From an uncultured Bacteroides sp. (GTDB lineage: Bacteria; Bacteroidota; Bacteroidia; Bacteroidales; Bacteroidaceae), in the NCBI GenBank assembly GCA_948847595.1, contig CAQOGY010000009.1, positions 43,732-107,731 on the forward strand: a DNA stretch of 64,000 nucleotides, in the 5' to 3' direction. A program made the translations under genes and the position numbers. The stretch's first letter is position 1; each line of letters starts with the position of its first letter. Shown here piece by piece: positions 35,538 through 43,584 of this stretch. The notes beneath the pieces are model-generated. The model made no database searches. It worked only from the letters and a program-made list of their open reading frames with translations, and was not told where the DNA came from.

Positions 35538-36209
35538 ATGGATAAAGAAAAAGAGCATATCATAGCGGATAAAACAATGTTGCGGGTGGCACGGATCACC
35601 TCCATCGTGTTTACTCCATTTTCTATACCGTTTCTGGCGTTTCTGGTGTTATTCCTGTTTTCTTATCTCCGTATCATGCCGATACTTTATAAGGGAATTG
35701 TGTTGGGAATCGTTTACTGCTTCACCATACTGACGCCCACTATCACCATTTTCCTGTTCCGGAAGATCAACGGGTTTGCCCGTCAGGAACTGAGTGAGCG
35801 TAAGAAACGTTATGTACCTATCCTGCTGACTATCATTTCGTATGTGTTCTGCCTGCTGATGATGCGGAAACTGAATATTCCCTGGTATATGACCGGAATC
35901 ATTTTTGTTTCCCTGGTGATATCGATCATCTGCATTCTGGTCAATCTGAAATGGAAACTGAGCGAACACATGGCGGGGATGGGCGGTATTATCGGGGGAC
36001 TGGTTTCGTTCAGTGCGCTGTTCAGCTATAATCCAGTAGTGTGGTTGTGCCTGTTTATTCTGATTGCAGGCATATTGGGCTCGGCGCGGATTGTGCTGGG
36101 GCATCACACCTTGGGCGAGGTCCTTTCCGGTTTTGTAGTCGGGCTGGTCTGCTCTTTTTTGATACTCCATCCGGCGTACAACCTTATATTCAGAGTATTT
36201 TTATTTTAA
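35538..36209 (+). CDS. PAP2-superfamily-like integral membrane protein
   Basis: About six predicted membrane helices in 224 residues. The C-terminal segment SARIVLGHHTLGEVLSGFVVG matches the last conserved block of the PAP2 lipid-phosphatase family (Arg, then a His and a downstream Gly-Glu-Val). The central SGH block is less clear (HMAGMGGIIGG), so catalytic activity is uncertain. It may be a lipid or isoprenoid phosphate phosphatase or a non-catalytic relative. The frame opens with GTG at 35532, but ATG at 35538 (MDKEKEHIIADK) is more likely to be used. It lies between rpoN and gcvH, 30 bases before the latter, and could be co-transcribed. Confidence 0.75.
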   Translation: MDKEKEHIIADKTMLRVARITSIVFTPFSIPFLAFLVLFLFSYLRIMPILYKGIVLGIVYCFTILTPTITIFLFRKINGFARQELSERKKRYVPILLTIISYVFCLLMMRKLNIPWYMTGIIFVSLVISIICILVNLKWKLSEHMAGMGGIIGGLVSFSALFSYNPVVWLCLFILIAGILGSARIVLGHHTLGEVLSGFVVGLVCSFLILHPAYNLIFRVFLF

Positions 36210-36239
36210 AAACAATATAAATCCTAAAAACTAATTATT

Positions 36240-36620
36240 ATGAACTTTCCACAGAACTTGAAGTACACGAATGAACACGAGTGGATTCGCGTAGAAGGAG
36301 ACATCGCTTACGTAGGTATCACAGATTACGCACAGGAACAATTGGGCGATATTGTATTCGTTGATATTCCTACCGTAGGAGAAACGTTGGAAGCCGGAGA
36401 AACTTTCGGAACGATTGAAGTGGTAAAGACCATTTCCGATCTTTTCTTACCGTTGGCAGGCGAGATACTCGAACAGAACGAAGCTTTGGAAGAAAATCCG
36501 GAGCTGGTAAACAAAGACCCTTACGGCGAAGGCTGGCTGATCAAGATGAAGCCTGCTGATGCCAGTGCTGCGGAAGACCTGCTCGATGCCGAAGCATACA
36601 AGGCGGTAGTCAACGGCTGA
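36240..36620 (+). CDS. gcvH: Glycine cleavage system H protein
   Basis: Lipoyl carrier of the glycine cleavage complex; it shuttles the aminomethyl group between the P, T and L proteins in the cytosol. The product is 126 residues, as usual. The lipoylation site is Lys63 within GTIEVVKTISD. It has the typical start NLKYTNEHEWIRVEGD and end GWLIKMKPAD. The P, T and L genes are not in the window, so this is a separated gcvH. The start at 36240 is supported by family length. A repeat element and purE follow. Confidence 0.97.
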   Translation: MNFPQNLKYTNEHEWIRVEGDIAYVGITDYAQEQLGDIVFVDIPTVGETLEAGETFGTIEVVKTISDLFLPLAGEILEQNEALEENPELVNKDPYGEGWLIKMKPADASAAEDLLDAEAYKAVVNG

Positions 36621-36684
36621 ATTTGAATAAACAGCACTTCTGCCTCAATGGAAGCTGACTAAATAGTCGTTAGTAACTCCAACT

Positions 36685-36727
36685 CTCCTCCTGCTGGAAG
36701 GAGGAGTCCCCGTAGGGGGAGGTGGTA
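36685..36727. repeat. GGAGGAG dispersed extragenic element with two small hairpins
   Basis: CTCCTCC / GGAGGAG (36685-36691 and 36700-36706) followed by TCCCC-gta-GGGGGA (36707-36720) and GGTGGTAGG. Runs like this are frequent in Bacteroides intergenic DNA as I recall; copy number cannot be counted from one window. Confidence 0.5.
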
Positions 36728-36761
36728 GGTAAATGAATGTATGTAATAACTTTTAGATTAG

Positions 36762-37277
36762 ATGAAAATGACTCCAATTGTAAGTATCATCATGGGTAGC
36801 ACGTCCGACCTTCCTGTTATGGAGAAGGCTGCGCAACTGCTGAATGATATGCATGTACCGTTCGAAATGAACGCCCTTTCTGCTCACCGCACGCCGGAGG
36901 CTGTGGAAGAGTTTGCCAAAAATGCCCGTAGCCGTGGCATTAAAGTAATCATCGCTGCTGCCGGAATGGCTGCCGCCCTTCCGGGTGTCATCGCAGCCAA
37001 CACAACGCTTCCGGTGATCGGAGTACCTATAAAAGGTTCTGTGCTCGACGGTGTAGACGCTCTGTACTCTATCATTCAGATGCCTCCGGGCATTCCTGTG
37101 GCTACGGTTGCTATCAATGGAGCGATGAATGCGGCTATCCTTGCCATTCAGATGCTTGCGTTGAGCGATGCGGCATTGGCTGAGGCTTTTGCTGCTTACA
37201 AAGAAGGACTGAAAAAGAAAATCGTAAAGGCAAACGAAGAACTGAAAGAAGTGAAGTTCGAATATAAAACTAATTAA
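36762..37277 (+). CDS. purE: N5-carboxyaminoimidazole ribonucleotide mutase
   Basis: Purine-biosynthesis enzyme that converts N5-CAIR to CAIR. The product is 171 residues. The signature is GSTSDLPVMEKAAQLL near the N-terminus, with SAHRTPEAV and the AAGMAAALPGVIAANTTLPVIGVP stretch, the compact fold of class I PurE (about 160-170 residues). The partner purK is not visible. The stop overlaps the first heptamer of the repeat element before ispG, 119 bases upstream of the ispG ATG. Co-transcription with ispG is likely because no terminator intervenes other than that hairpin. Confidence 0.97.
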   Translation: MKMTPIVSIIMGSTSDLPVMEKAAQLLNDMHVPFEMNALSAHRTPEAVEEFAKNARSRGIKVIIAAAGMAAALPGVIAANTTLPVIGVPIKGSVLDGVDALYSIIQMPPGIPVATVAINGAMNAAILAIQMLALSDAALAEAFAAYKEGLKKKIVKANEELKEVKFEYKTN

Positions 37278-37390
37278 TTGACAATTGACAATTGACAATT
37301 GACAATGGGCTGGCGCTGTGGGTGCTTTGTTGAGCTTGTTGTTGATTCTCGATTCTCAATTGTCAATTGTCAACTGTCAATTGTCAATTG
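37276..37390 (+). repeat. Heptamer inverted-repeat element between purE and ispG
   Basis: The left arm (37276-37306) is AATTGAC four times plus AAT, 31 bases. The right arm (37359-37389, inside 37357-37390) is its reverse complement with one mismatch, so a 31-base-pair hairpin can form around a loop of about 52 bases. The left arm begins at the purE stop and the right arm ends six bases before the ispG start. Confidence 0.85.
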
Positions 37391-37395
37391 AAAAG

Positions 37396-39237
37396 ATGGA
37401 TTTATTCAATTACTTTCGAAGAGAAACATCCGAAGTAAATATTGGGGCTGTACCTTTGGGCGGCCCCAATCCTATTCGTATCCAGTCGATGACGAACACG
37501 TCCACTATGGATACAGAAGCTTGTGTGGAACAAGCCAAACGCATCGTCGATGCCGGCGGCGAGTATGTACGACTGACCACGCAGGGCGTCAAGGAAGCGG
37601 AAAATCTGATGAATATCAATATCGGGCTACGAAGTCAGGGATATATGGTTCCGTTGGTGGCTGATGTGCATTTTAATCCGAAAGTGGCCGATGTAGCAGC
37701 TCAATATGCAGAAAAGGTACGGATCAATCCGGGCAATTATGTAGATGCAGCGCGTACTTTTAAGAAACTGGAATATACCGACGAGGAGTATGCGCAGGAG
37801 ATACAGAAGATTCACGACCGTTTTGTGCCGTTTCTGAATATCTGTAAAGAGAATCATACGGCTATCCGCATCGGAGTCAATCACGGTTCCCTGTCCGACC
37901 GTATCATGTCCCGCTACGGAGACACTCCCGAAGGGATGGTGGAATCCTGCATGGAATTCCTGCGTATTTGTGTGGCGGAACATTTCACGGATGTGGTGAT
38001 TTCGATCAAGGCTTCCAATACGGTGGTGATGGTGAAGACCGTCCGCTTGCTTGTTGCCGTGATGGAACAGGAGGGAATGTCATTTCCCCTGCATCTTGGA
38101 GTGACGGAGGCCGGAGACGGAGAAGACGGACGTATAAAATCTGCCTTGGGCATCGGTGCGCTGCTTTGTGACGGATTGGGAGATACGATTCGTGTGTCGC
38201 TTAGTGAGGCTCCCGAAGCGGAAATTCCCGTAGCGCGCAAGCTGGTGGATTATGTTCTGTTGAGGCAGGATCATCCGTATATCCCGGGCATGGAGGCACC
38301 GGAATTTAATTATCTTTCTCCTTTGCGCCGCAAGACGCGGGCAGTGCGCAATATCGGGGGCGAACATCTCCCTGTCGTTATTGCCGACCGCATGGATGGG
38401 AAGACGGAAGTCAATCCGCAGTTTACTCCGGATTATATCTATGCCGGAAGAACGTTGCCCGAACAGCGGGAAGAAGGAGTGGAATATATCCTTGATGCCG
38501 ATGTATGGAAAGGGGAGGGCGGAACATGGCCTGCTTTCAATCATGCGCAGTTGCCGTTGATGGGCGAGTGCAGTGCAGAACTGAAATTTCTGTTTATGCC
38601 TTACATGGCGCAAACGGATGAAGTGATTGCCTGTCTTAAGGTGCATCCCGAAGTTGTGGTTATTTCTCAGAGCAATCATCCGAACCGCCTGGGCGAGCAC
38701 CGTGCATTGGTGCATCAACTCATGACGGAAGGTCTGGAGAATCCGGTTGTTTTCTTCCAGCATTATGCGGAGGACGAGGCGGAAGATTTGCAGATTAAGT
38801 CCGCCGCCGATATGGGAGCATTGATTTTTGACGGTTTATGTGACGGAATTTTCCTGTTCAATCAAGGAAGTCTGAGTCATGCGGTAGTAGATGCTACTGC
38901 CTTCGGTATCTTGCAGGCAGGACGCACCCGTACTTCTAAAACGGAATATATTTCTTGTCCGGGCTGCGGTCGTACGCTTTATGATCTGGAAAAGACAATT
39001 GCGCGTATCAAGGCGGCTACCTCACATCTGAAAGGCTTGAAAATCGGCATCATGGGATGTATCGTCAACGGTCCCGGTGAGATGGCGGATGCTGACTACG
39101 GCTATGTAGGTGCCGGACGCGGAAAAATCAGCCTTTATAAAGGTAAAGTTTGTGTAGAGAAAAACATACCCGAAGAAGAGGCGGTGAAACGGTTACTGGA
39201 ATTTATCCGCAATGACCGGAAAGAACTGGAACTCTAA
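37396..39237 (+). CDS. ispG: 4-hydroxy-3-methylbut-2-en-1-yl diphosphate synthase (GcpE/IspG), three-domain form
   Basis: Penultimate enzyme of the methylerythritol phosphate isoprenoid pathway; it uses a [4Fe-4S] cluster to reduce methylerythritol cyclodiphosphate. The N-terminal TIM barrel (residues about 10-280) has PIRIQSMTNTSTMDTEAC. A long insertion (about 280-480) is typical of plant, chlamydial and Bacteroidetes enzymes. The C-terminal reductase-like domain carries the cluster cysteines CPGCGRTLYDLE and GIMGCIVNGPGEM. The product is 613 residues. The frame opens at 37318 in the repeat element, but homologues begin at MDLFNYFRRETSEVNIG, the ATG at 37396. A hairpin terminator follows. 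Confidence 0.96.
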   Translation: MDLFNYFRRETSEVNIGAVPLGGPNPIRIQSMTNTSTMDTEACVEQAKRIVDAGGEYVRLTTQGVKEAENLMNINIGLRSQGYMVPLVADVHFNPKVADVAAQYAEKVRINPGNYVDAARTFKKLEYTDEEYAQEIQKIHDRFVPFLNICKENHTAIRIGVNHGSLSDRIMSRYGDTPEGMVESCMEFLRICVAEHFTDVVISIKASNTVVMVKTVRLLVAVMEQEGMSFPLHLGVTEAGDGEDGRIKSALGIGALLCDGLGDTIRVSLSEAPEAEIPVARKLVDYVLLRQDHPYIPGMEAPEFNYLSPLRRKTRAVRNIGGEHLPVVIADRMDGKTEVNPQFTPDYIYAGRTLPEQREEGVEYILDADVWKGEGGTWPAFNHAQLPLMGECSAELKFLFMPYMAQTDEVIACLKVHPEVVVISQSNHPNRLGEHRALVHQLMTEGLENPVVFFQHYAEDEAEDLQIKSAADMGALIFDGLCDGIFLFNQGSLSHAVVDATAFGILQAGRTRTSKTEYISCPGCGRTLYDLEKTIARIKAATSHLKGLKIGIMGCIVNGPGEMADADYGYVGAGRGKISLYKGKVCVEKNIPEEEAVKRLLEFIRNDRKELEL

Positions 39238-39260
39238 TCAGTAATACTTTTAAATAGTTA

Positions 39261-39302
39261 AGACAGGAGTTGCTTTAAGTTTGCTTAAGGCAACTCCTGT
39301 CT
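39261..39302 (+). terminator. ispG terminator
   Basis: AGACAGGAGTTGC pairs with GCAACTCCTGTCT across a loop that contains a smaller stem TTAAG / CTTAA, followed by TTTATT. Confidence 0.85.
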
Positions 39303-39435
39303 TTTATTATAGTATACACAAACATTTATCCGTACAAGGGGAAGATAATCACCCGGGATTAATAGTAGGAGAACCGTTCATTAGGCTATTATGTAGGTTA
39401 GATTAATGTATTCTGTCAGTAAGAAGAAGTCATTT

Positions 39436-39511
39436 CACGTACATGGGTCCATCAGTCCACGTACGTGATCTATTGGGTTCATGTACGTGAACCGAACGGT
39501 CCACGCACGTG
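39436..39511. repeat. Four CACGTACGTG-type palindromes phased at exactly 22 bp
   Basis: CACGTACATG (39436-39445), CACGTACGTG (39458-39467), CATGTACGTG (39480-39489) and CACGCACGTG (39502-39511). The centres are 22 bases apart in every case. A diverged fifth copy may follow (GTAC centred at 39530.5). This is the layout of a cooperative binding-site array. Confidence 0.7.
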
Positions 39512-39735
39512 AAACGAATACATGAAACGTACTAAATATATTAGTCAAACCTTGTTAGCTTGTTAAGGTTACTATGCTATGGCTTAATGCAGGCGGCATA
39601 GATGAAGCTATATATGGCATAAACAACGCACATTCACGCTGAAAATGGAGTTTTTAACACATGCAGATAATGCTTCTGAATAGTCTGTTTTATAGTTGTT
39701 AATCAGCGTGTTAATCCTGTTTCTTATTAAAAGCA

Positions 39736-39796
39736 GGTGATAATAGAAACCAGAAAAAGTTCTATTATCACCTTATTATCACCACCTATTATCACC
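39736..39796. repeat. TATTATCACC direct and inverted repeats
   Basis: GGTGATAATAGAA (39736-39748) is the exact reverse complement of TTCTATTATCACC (39760-39772). Two more direct copies of TATTATCACC follow at 39774-39783 and 39787-39796. Confidence 0.7.
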
Positions 39797-40009
39797 ATTA
39801 CTGCCTTAATAATAAGGAACTTATCCTTTAAAAGTGACAAGTGACAATAACAAAGTGTTTTATTAACTCTAGTGAGAAACGGTTGGAAGCCTAGGTGTAC
39901 TGTTTCGCTGGCGGCATAGCTGAATCGGATTCAAGCAAGTATCCTGCTTCGAGAAGGAAAAATTAAAGTCTGGCCGTTGGCTGGATGTGGTGGATTATGA
40001 GTTATTGAT

Positions 40010-41449
40010 TTAGTTTTCTGGTGACTTATCATTCATTTTTTCTTCAAGTAGTTTGAGTAGTTCGTTGCAAGCAGTATCCATGTATTCTTTGCCTTCTTCA
40101 GCCAAAACATCCGGATTATAAGACAGTTTCACAGAATCGGATGTGATGTCACAGCTTACTTCACATCCATCTGACAAGTATTGAATATAAATACAGAATG
40201 GGAAATCAAAAGTATTATCGCCTGCATATCGGCAATGATTAAAATGAAAAGTTACTGCATCATATTTTAGCTTAAAGTAGTCAACCTGAGATTTCTTGGA
40301 TAAACGTATGATATCCTCTACAAAGCCATACTCTTTTGACTTAGTATATAAAATGTGTGACTGGATAATTGGCTCATCAGGATTGGGTGTATTTATTTTT
40401 CTAGCCATGTTCCAAGTGGGAGTGTTGGTTATAAATGTTCTGTCAAATAGCTTTTGGAGTCCACTGATCTTTTGCTCCACATAAACGGCCAATTCAAAAA
40501 AAGCACTTCTTGCCTGTTCTACGGAACGGCTGCTTTTTTCGATAGCTTTATCTGAGTATCTACGCTGTAACATCGCTATTTTCTTATCGAAATCACCTTC
40601 TTCCTCTATGCTTTCTCCCTTGGCGGCTTTGATTGCGAGTGTCAGACTGCGTATCAGGCAACTGCTCAAATAGTTGACGAATGGTAATATATCATTCAAA
40701 GTGGCATTAGCACCATCTGAAGGGGTTAATCCTGCTTCTACATCACATTGATGGAGGATGTTCAGATAGTTGGATTTATCTTCGGAGTGAATAACGATCA
40801 TCGGATATCCATAACGGTGCAGCACAAAGTTTACTAATAAACGGGCAATGCGTCCGTTGCCATCTTCGAAGGGATGAATGCGGATATAACGGTAATGAAG
40901 CAACGCGGCCAATTCAACAGGAGTCAGTATTCCTTTGTCTGCTTCCAGGTTGTACCAGTCTACCAAGCTCGTCATAAATGCCGGAGTTTCTTCGGGCGAA
41001 GCATAACTGAAAACTTCTCCTGTTGCGGTCAGTACGGAATTGGGGCGTGATTTATATTCGCCTACTTTTATCTGCATACGGATGTCTTGTCCGTCGGGTG
41101 TTTTGGCGTTCTTCCAATAGTCCTGCACAAGGATGGTACGGTTCAATTCGCGAATAAAACTTTCAGTCAGCGGACGTTCTTTGTCCTGCGCCTCTTGCTT
41201 TATCATTTCCAGTCCTACGTTGTGAGCTTTCATCTCTTCATAATCTTTCAAGCTGGCATTACCCGAAGTTTCACCGAACATTAATAATAGTTTTGTTTGT
41301 CCGTATGTCAGTGTATTTCCTTCCAAGTGGTTAGAGTTATAATTAAACTCTAACTTGAATTTATCATTCCAACGTTTCAGGTCCTCAGGCTTAAGAGGCT
41401 GAAGCGATTTCCATTCGCTATATAATTGTTTTATATTACTTATTCCCAT
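40010..41449 (-). CDS. Fic/DOC-family adenylyltransferase with N-terminal inhibitory helix
   Basis: Enzyme that transfers AMP (or another phosphate-containing group) to protein hydroxyls. The catalytic loop HPFEDGNGR is at residues 192-200 and is fully conserved, with catalytic His192. A self-inhibitory motif (S/T)xxxE(G/N) is present as SNHLEG at residues 39-44, placing it in the class II Fic proteins that are off by default. The N-terminal FIC_N helix (MGISNIKQLYSEWKSLQPL) and a C-terminal domain of about 200 residues with unknown role complete the 479-residue protein. The target is unknown. It is transcribed alone on the minus strand; a TATTTTTG -7 box lies 40 bases upstream. Confidence 0.93.
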   Translation of the reverse strand: MGISNIKQLYSEWKSLQPLKPEDLKRWNDKFKLEFNYNSNHLEGNTLTYGQTKLLLMFGETSGNASLKDYEEMKAHNVGLEMIKQEAQDKERPLTESFIRELNRTILVQDYWKNAKTPDGQDIRMQIKVGEYKSRPNSVLTATGEVFSYASPEETPAFMTSLVDWYNLEADKGILTPVELAALLHYRYIRIHPFEDGNGRIARLLVNFVLHRYGYPMIVIHSEDKSNYLNILHQCDVEAGLTPSDGANATLNDILPFVNYLSSCLIRSLTLAIKAAKGESIEEEGDFDKKIAMLQRRYSDKAIEKSSRSVEQARSAFFELAVYVEQKISGLQKLFDRTFITNTPTWNMARKINTPNPDEPIIQSHILYTKSKEYGFVEDIIRLSKKSQVDYFKLKYDAVTFHFNHCRYAGDNTFDFPFCIYIQYLSDGCEVSCDITSDSVKLSYNPDVLAEEGKEYMDTACNELLKLLEEKMNDKSPEN

Positions 41450-41488
41450 TTATATATGTGGGGCTGTGCCCATTTTTTTGTTTAGATA

Positions 41489-41496
41489 CAAAAATA
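41489..41496 (-). promoter_or_regulatory. -7 box TATTTTTG of the Fic gene
   Basis: A full TAnnTTTG match on the minus strand 40 bases before the ATG at 41449. ATTG 18 bases further upstream (41518-41515) could be the -33 box. Confidence 0.5.
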
Positions 41497-41564
41497 GGAA
41501 ACTTTCTTTATATGCCAATCCCTTGAACGATATTTATTTGGAGATTGGCTATGGTATCTTCTTT

Positions 41565-41579
41565 TGCAACTTTGTTGCA
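41565..41579. promoter_or_regulatory. Candidate Fur-family operator TGCAAC-ttt-GTTGCA
   Basis: Perfect 6+6 dyad with a three-base centre, lying just upstream of the -7 box of the metal-ATPase/Fur-family operon and overlapping the likely -33 position. This placement fits repression by the Fur-family protein encoded as the second gene. Confidence 0.55.
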
Positions 41580-41599
41580 CGAATCATTCGCTACCTTTG
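41571..41599 (+). promoter_or_regulatory. Promoter of the metal-ATPase/fur operon
   Basis: TTTG at 41571-41574 and TACCTTTG at 41592-41599, 17 bases apart, slightly short of the usual 19-21. The transcript should begin near 41605, so the ATG at 41545 cannot be the start and the ATG at 41620 (or 41626) is used. Confidence 0.5.
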
Positions 41600-41619
41600 C
41601 AGCAGATAAAAAAGAAAGA

Positions 41620-43578
41620 ATGATTATGGGACATTGTAGTTGTTGCGCACATACACACGAATGTGCACCCGAAAAACATATTGAAAAGAAAGAATCAATA
41701 TTCGCTGAATATTGGAAAGTGGGACTTTCATTTATCCTGTTGATAACTGGAATCATCATGAACGCTCTGGAGTTACCTTTCTTCCGTGAAGGGTATTTCT
41801 CTCTGATATGGTATGTCGTGGCTTATCTTCCGGTCGGCCTGCCCGTTATGAAAGAGGCTTGGGAGAGTATGAAGGATAAGGACTATTTCAGTGAGTTTAC
41901 GCTGATGTTTGTAGCTACGCTTGGAGCGTTTTATATCGGTGAATATCCGGAGGGAGTAGCGGTGATGTTGTTTTACTCCGTCGGAGAACTGTTTCAGGAA
42001 AAGGCTGTTGATAAGGCGAAGCGTAATATCGGAGCTCTGCTGGATGTCCGTCCGGAAGAAGCGGCAGTAGTCAGAGATGGACGTGTCATTATTGAGAATC
42101 CTCAAAACGTAAAAGTAGGAGAAACAATTGAAATAAAGACAGGAGGAAGAGTTCCTTTGGATGGAATGATGCTCAATGAGGTAGCTGCTTTCAATACGGC
42201 GGCATTGACAGGTGAGAGTGTGCCCCGAAGTATCCGGATGGGTGAGGAAGTACTTGCCGGAATGATTGTTACCGATAAAGTAATCCGTATCAAGGTGATC
42301 AGACCTTTTGATAAAAGTGCTCTTGCCCGTATTCTGGAACTTGTTCAGAATGCCTCCGAACGCAAAGCACCGGCAGAACTGTTTATCCGTAAATTTGCCC
42401 GTGTTTATACTCCGATCGTGATAGGGCTGGCGGTTCTGATTGTTTTACTGCCGTTTATTTATTCCTTGATCACTCCCCAGTTCTTATTTACTTTTAATGA
42501 CTGGCTGTACAGGGCTTTGGTCTTTCTTGTGATTTCATGCCCGTGCGCTTTGGTGGTCAGTATTCCGTTAGGATACTTCGGAGGCATCGGGGCAGCTTCC
42601 CGGTTGGGAATTTTATTTAAAGGTGGAAATTATCTGGATGCTGTTACGAAGATTAATACAGTCGTGTTTGATAAAACGGGAACCCTTACCAAAGGTACGT
42701 TTGAAGTGCAGTCTTGTAACTGTGAATCCGGTGTATCCGAAGAAGAATTAATCCGGATGATAGCCTCGGTAGAAAGCAGCAGTACACATCCCATTGCTAA
42801 GGCTGTGGTGAATTATGCCGGACGGCGGGATATCGAGCTTTCCTCTGTAACCGACAGTAAGGAGTATGCAGGTCTCGGACTGGAAGCTGCCGTAAATGGA
42901 ATTCAGGTTTTGGCAGGTAATGGGCGTTTGCTTTCAAAATTTCAGATAGAATATCCGCCCGAACTTCTTTCCATTACAGATACGATCGTTGTCTGTGCGA
43001 TAGGAAACAAGTATGCCGGTTATCTGCTATTATCCGACAGTCTGAAAGAGGATGCAAAGATCGCCATTCAGAACCTGAAAGCATTGGGAATTCAAAACAT
43101 TCAGATATTATCCGGTGATAAACAAAGTATTGTTAGTAACTTTGCAGAGAAGCTGGGTATTTCGGAAGCCTATGGTGATCTGCTCCCCGACGGGAAAGTG
43201 AAGCATTTGGAAGAATTGCGCCAACATACGGAGAACCAGGTTGCTTTTGTGGGCGACGGTATGAATGATGCTCCGGTACTGGCTTTAAGTAATGTAGGTA
43301 TTGCCATGGGCGGACTAGGCAGTGATGCGGCTATTGAAACGGCTGATGTGGTGATACAGACCGACCAGCCTTCCAAAGTGGCTGAAGCGATAAAGGTAGG
43401 AAAACTGACGCGAAGGATTGTATGGCAGAATATTTCACTGGCGTTTGGTGTGAAACTGCTGGTACTGATTTTGGGAGCCGGTGGACTGGCTACACTTTGG
43501 GAAGCTGTTTTCGCCGATGTTGGTGTAGCACTGATTGCTATCATGAATGCCGTAAGGATACAGAAAATGATAAAATAA
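41620..43578 (+). CDS. Heavy-metal-translocating P1B-type ATPase (Zn/Cd/Pb efflux, ZntA-like)
   Basis: Inner-membrane pump that exports a soft divalent metal. The short N-terminus is Cys/His-rich (CSCCAHTHEC) in place of a full HMA domain. Motifs in order: TGESVP of the actuator domain, the membrane metal site SCPCALV typical of zinc, cadmium and lead pumps, DKTGTLTKG, the HP motif SSTHPIAKAV, and GDGMNDAPVL. About 650 residues. The frame opens at 41545, upstream of the promoter; ATG 41620 (MIMGHCSCC) is used, 41626 is an alternative. A Fur-family gene follows six bases later, so metal-dependent control is likely. Metal specificity is inferred from CPC and context. Confidence 0.9.
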   Translation: MIMGHCSCCAHTHECAPEKHIEKKESIFAEYWKVGLSFILLITGIIMNALELPFFREGYFSLIWYVVAYLPVGLPVMKEAWESMKDKDYFSEFTLMFVATLGAFYIGEYPEGVAVMLFYSVGELFQEKAVDKAKRNIGALLDVRPEEAAVVRDGRVIIENPQNVKVGETIEIKTGGRVPLDGMMLNEVAAFNTAALTGESVPRSIRMGEEVLAGMIVTDKVIRIKVIRPFDKSALARILELVQNASERKAPAELFIRKFARVYTPIVIGLAVLIVLLPFIYSLITPQFLFTFNDWLYRALVFLVISCPCALVVSIPLGYFGGIGAASRLGILFKGGNYLDAVTKINTVVFDKTGTLTKGTFEVQSCNCESGVSEEELIRMIASVESSSTHPIAKAVVNYAGRRDIELSSVTDSKEYAGLGLEAAVNGIQVLAGNGRLLSKFQIEYPPELLSITDTIVVCAIGNKYAGYLLLSDSLKEDAKIAIQNLKALGIQNIQILSGDKQSIVSNFAEKLGISEAYGDLLPDGKVKHLEELRQHTENQVAFVGDGMNDAPVLALSNVGIAMGGLGSDAAIETADVVIQTDQPSKVAEAIKVGKLTRRIVWQNISLAFGVKLLVLILGAGGLATLWEAVFADVGVALIAIMNAVRIQKMIK

Positions 43579-43584
43579 AAGAAT

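Larger units (their letters stand above)
39238..40009. other. 770-base gap between ispG and fic: terminator and repeat arrays, no gene
   Basis: No convincing coding region. It holds the ispG terminator (39261-39302), a four-copy array of palindromes at 22-base spacing (39436-39511) and a set of TATTATCACC repeats (39736-39796). GGCGGCATAG occurs at about 39597 and again at about 39911. It lies between the 3' ends of convergent genes, so ordinary promoters are not expected here. Confidence 0.6.

Noticed and set aside
37276..37390. Rho-independent terminator between purE and ispG
   Set aside because: The long heptamer hairpin has no T-run at the end and continues directly into the ispG start region.
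39436..39796. CRISPR array
   Set aside because: Repeats are short and palindromic with 12-base intervals, no spacer-size unique segments, and no cas genes are present.
41545..41619. N-terminal extension of the metal ATPase
   Set aside because: It contains the promoter and the candidate Fur-family operator, so it is unlikely to be translated.
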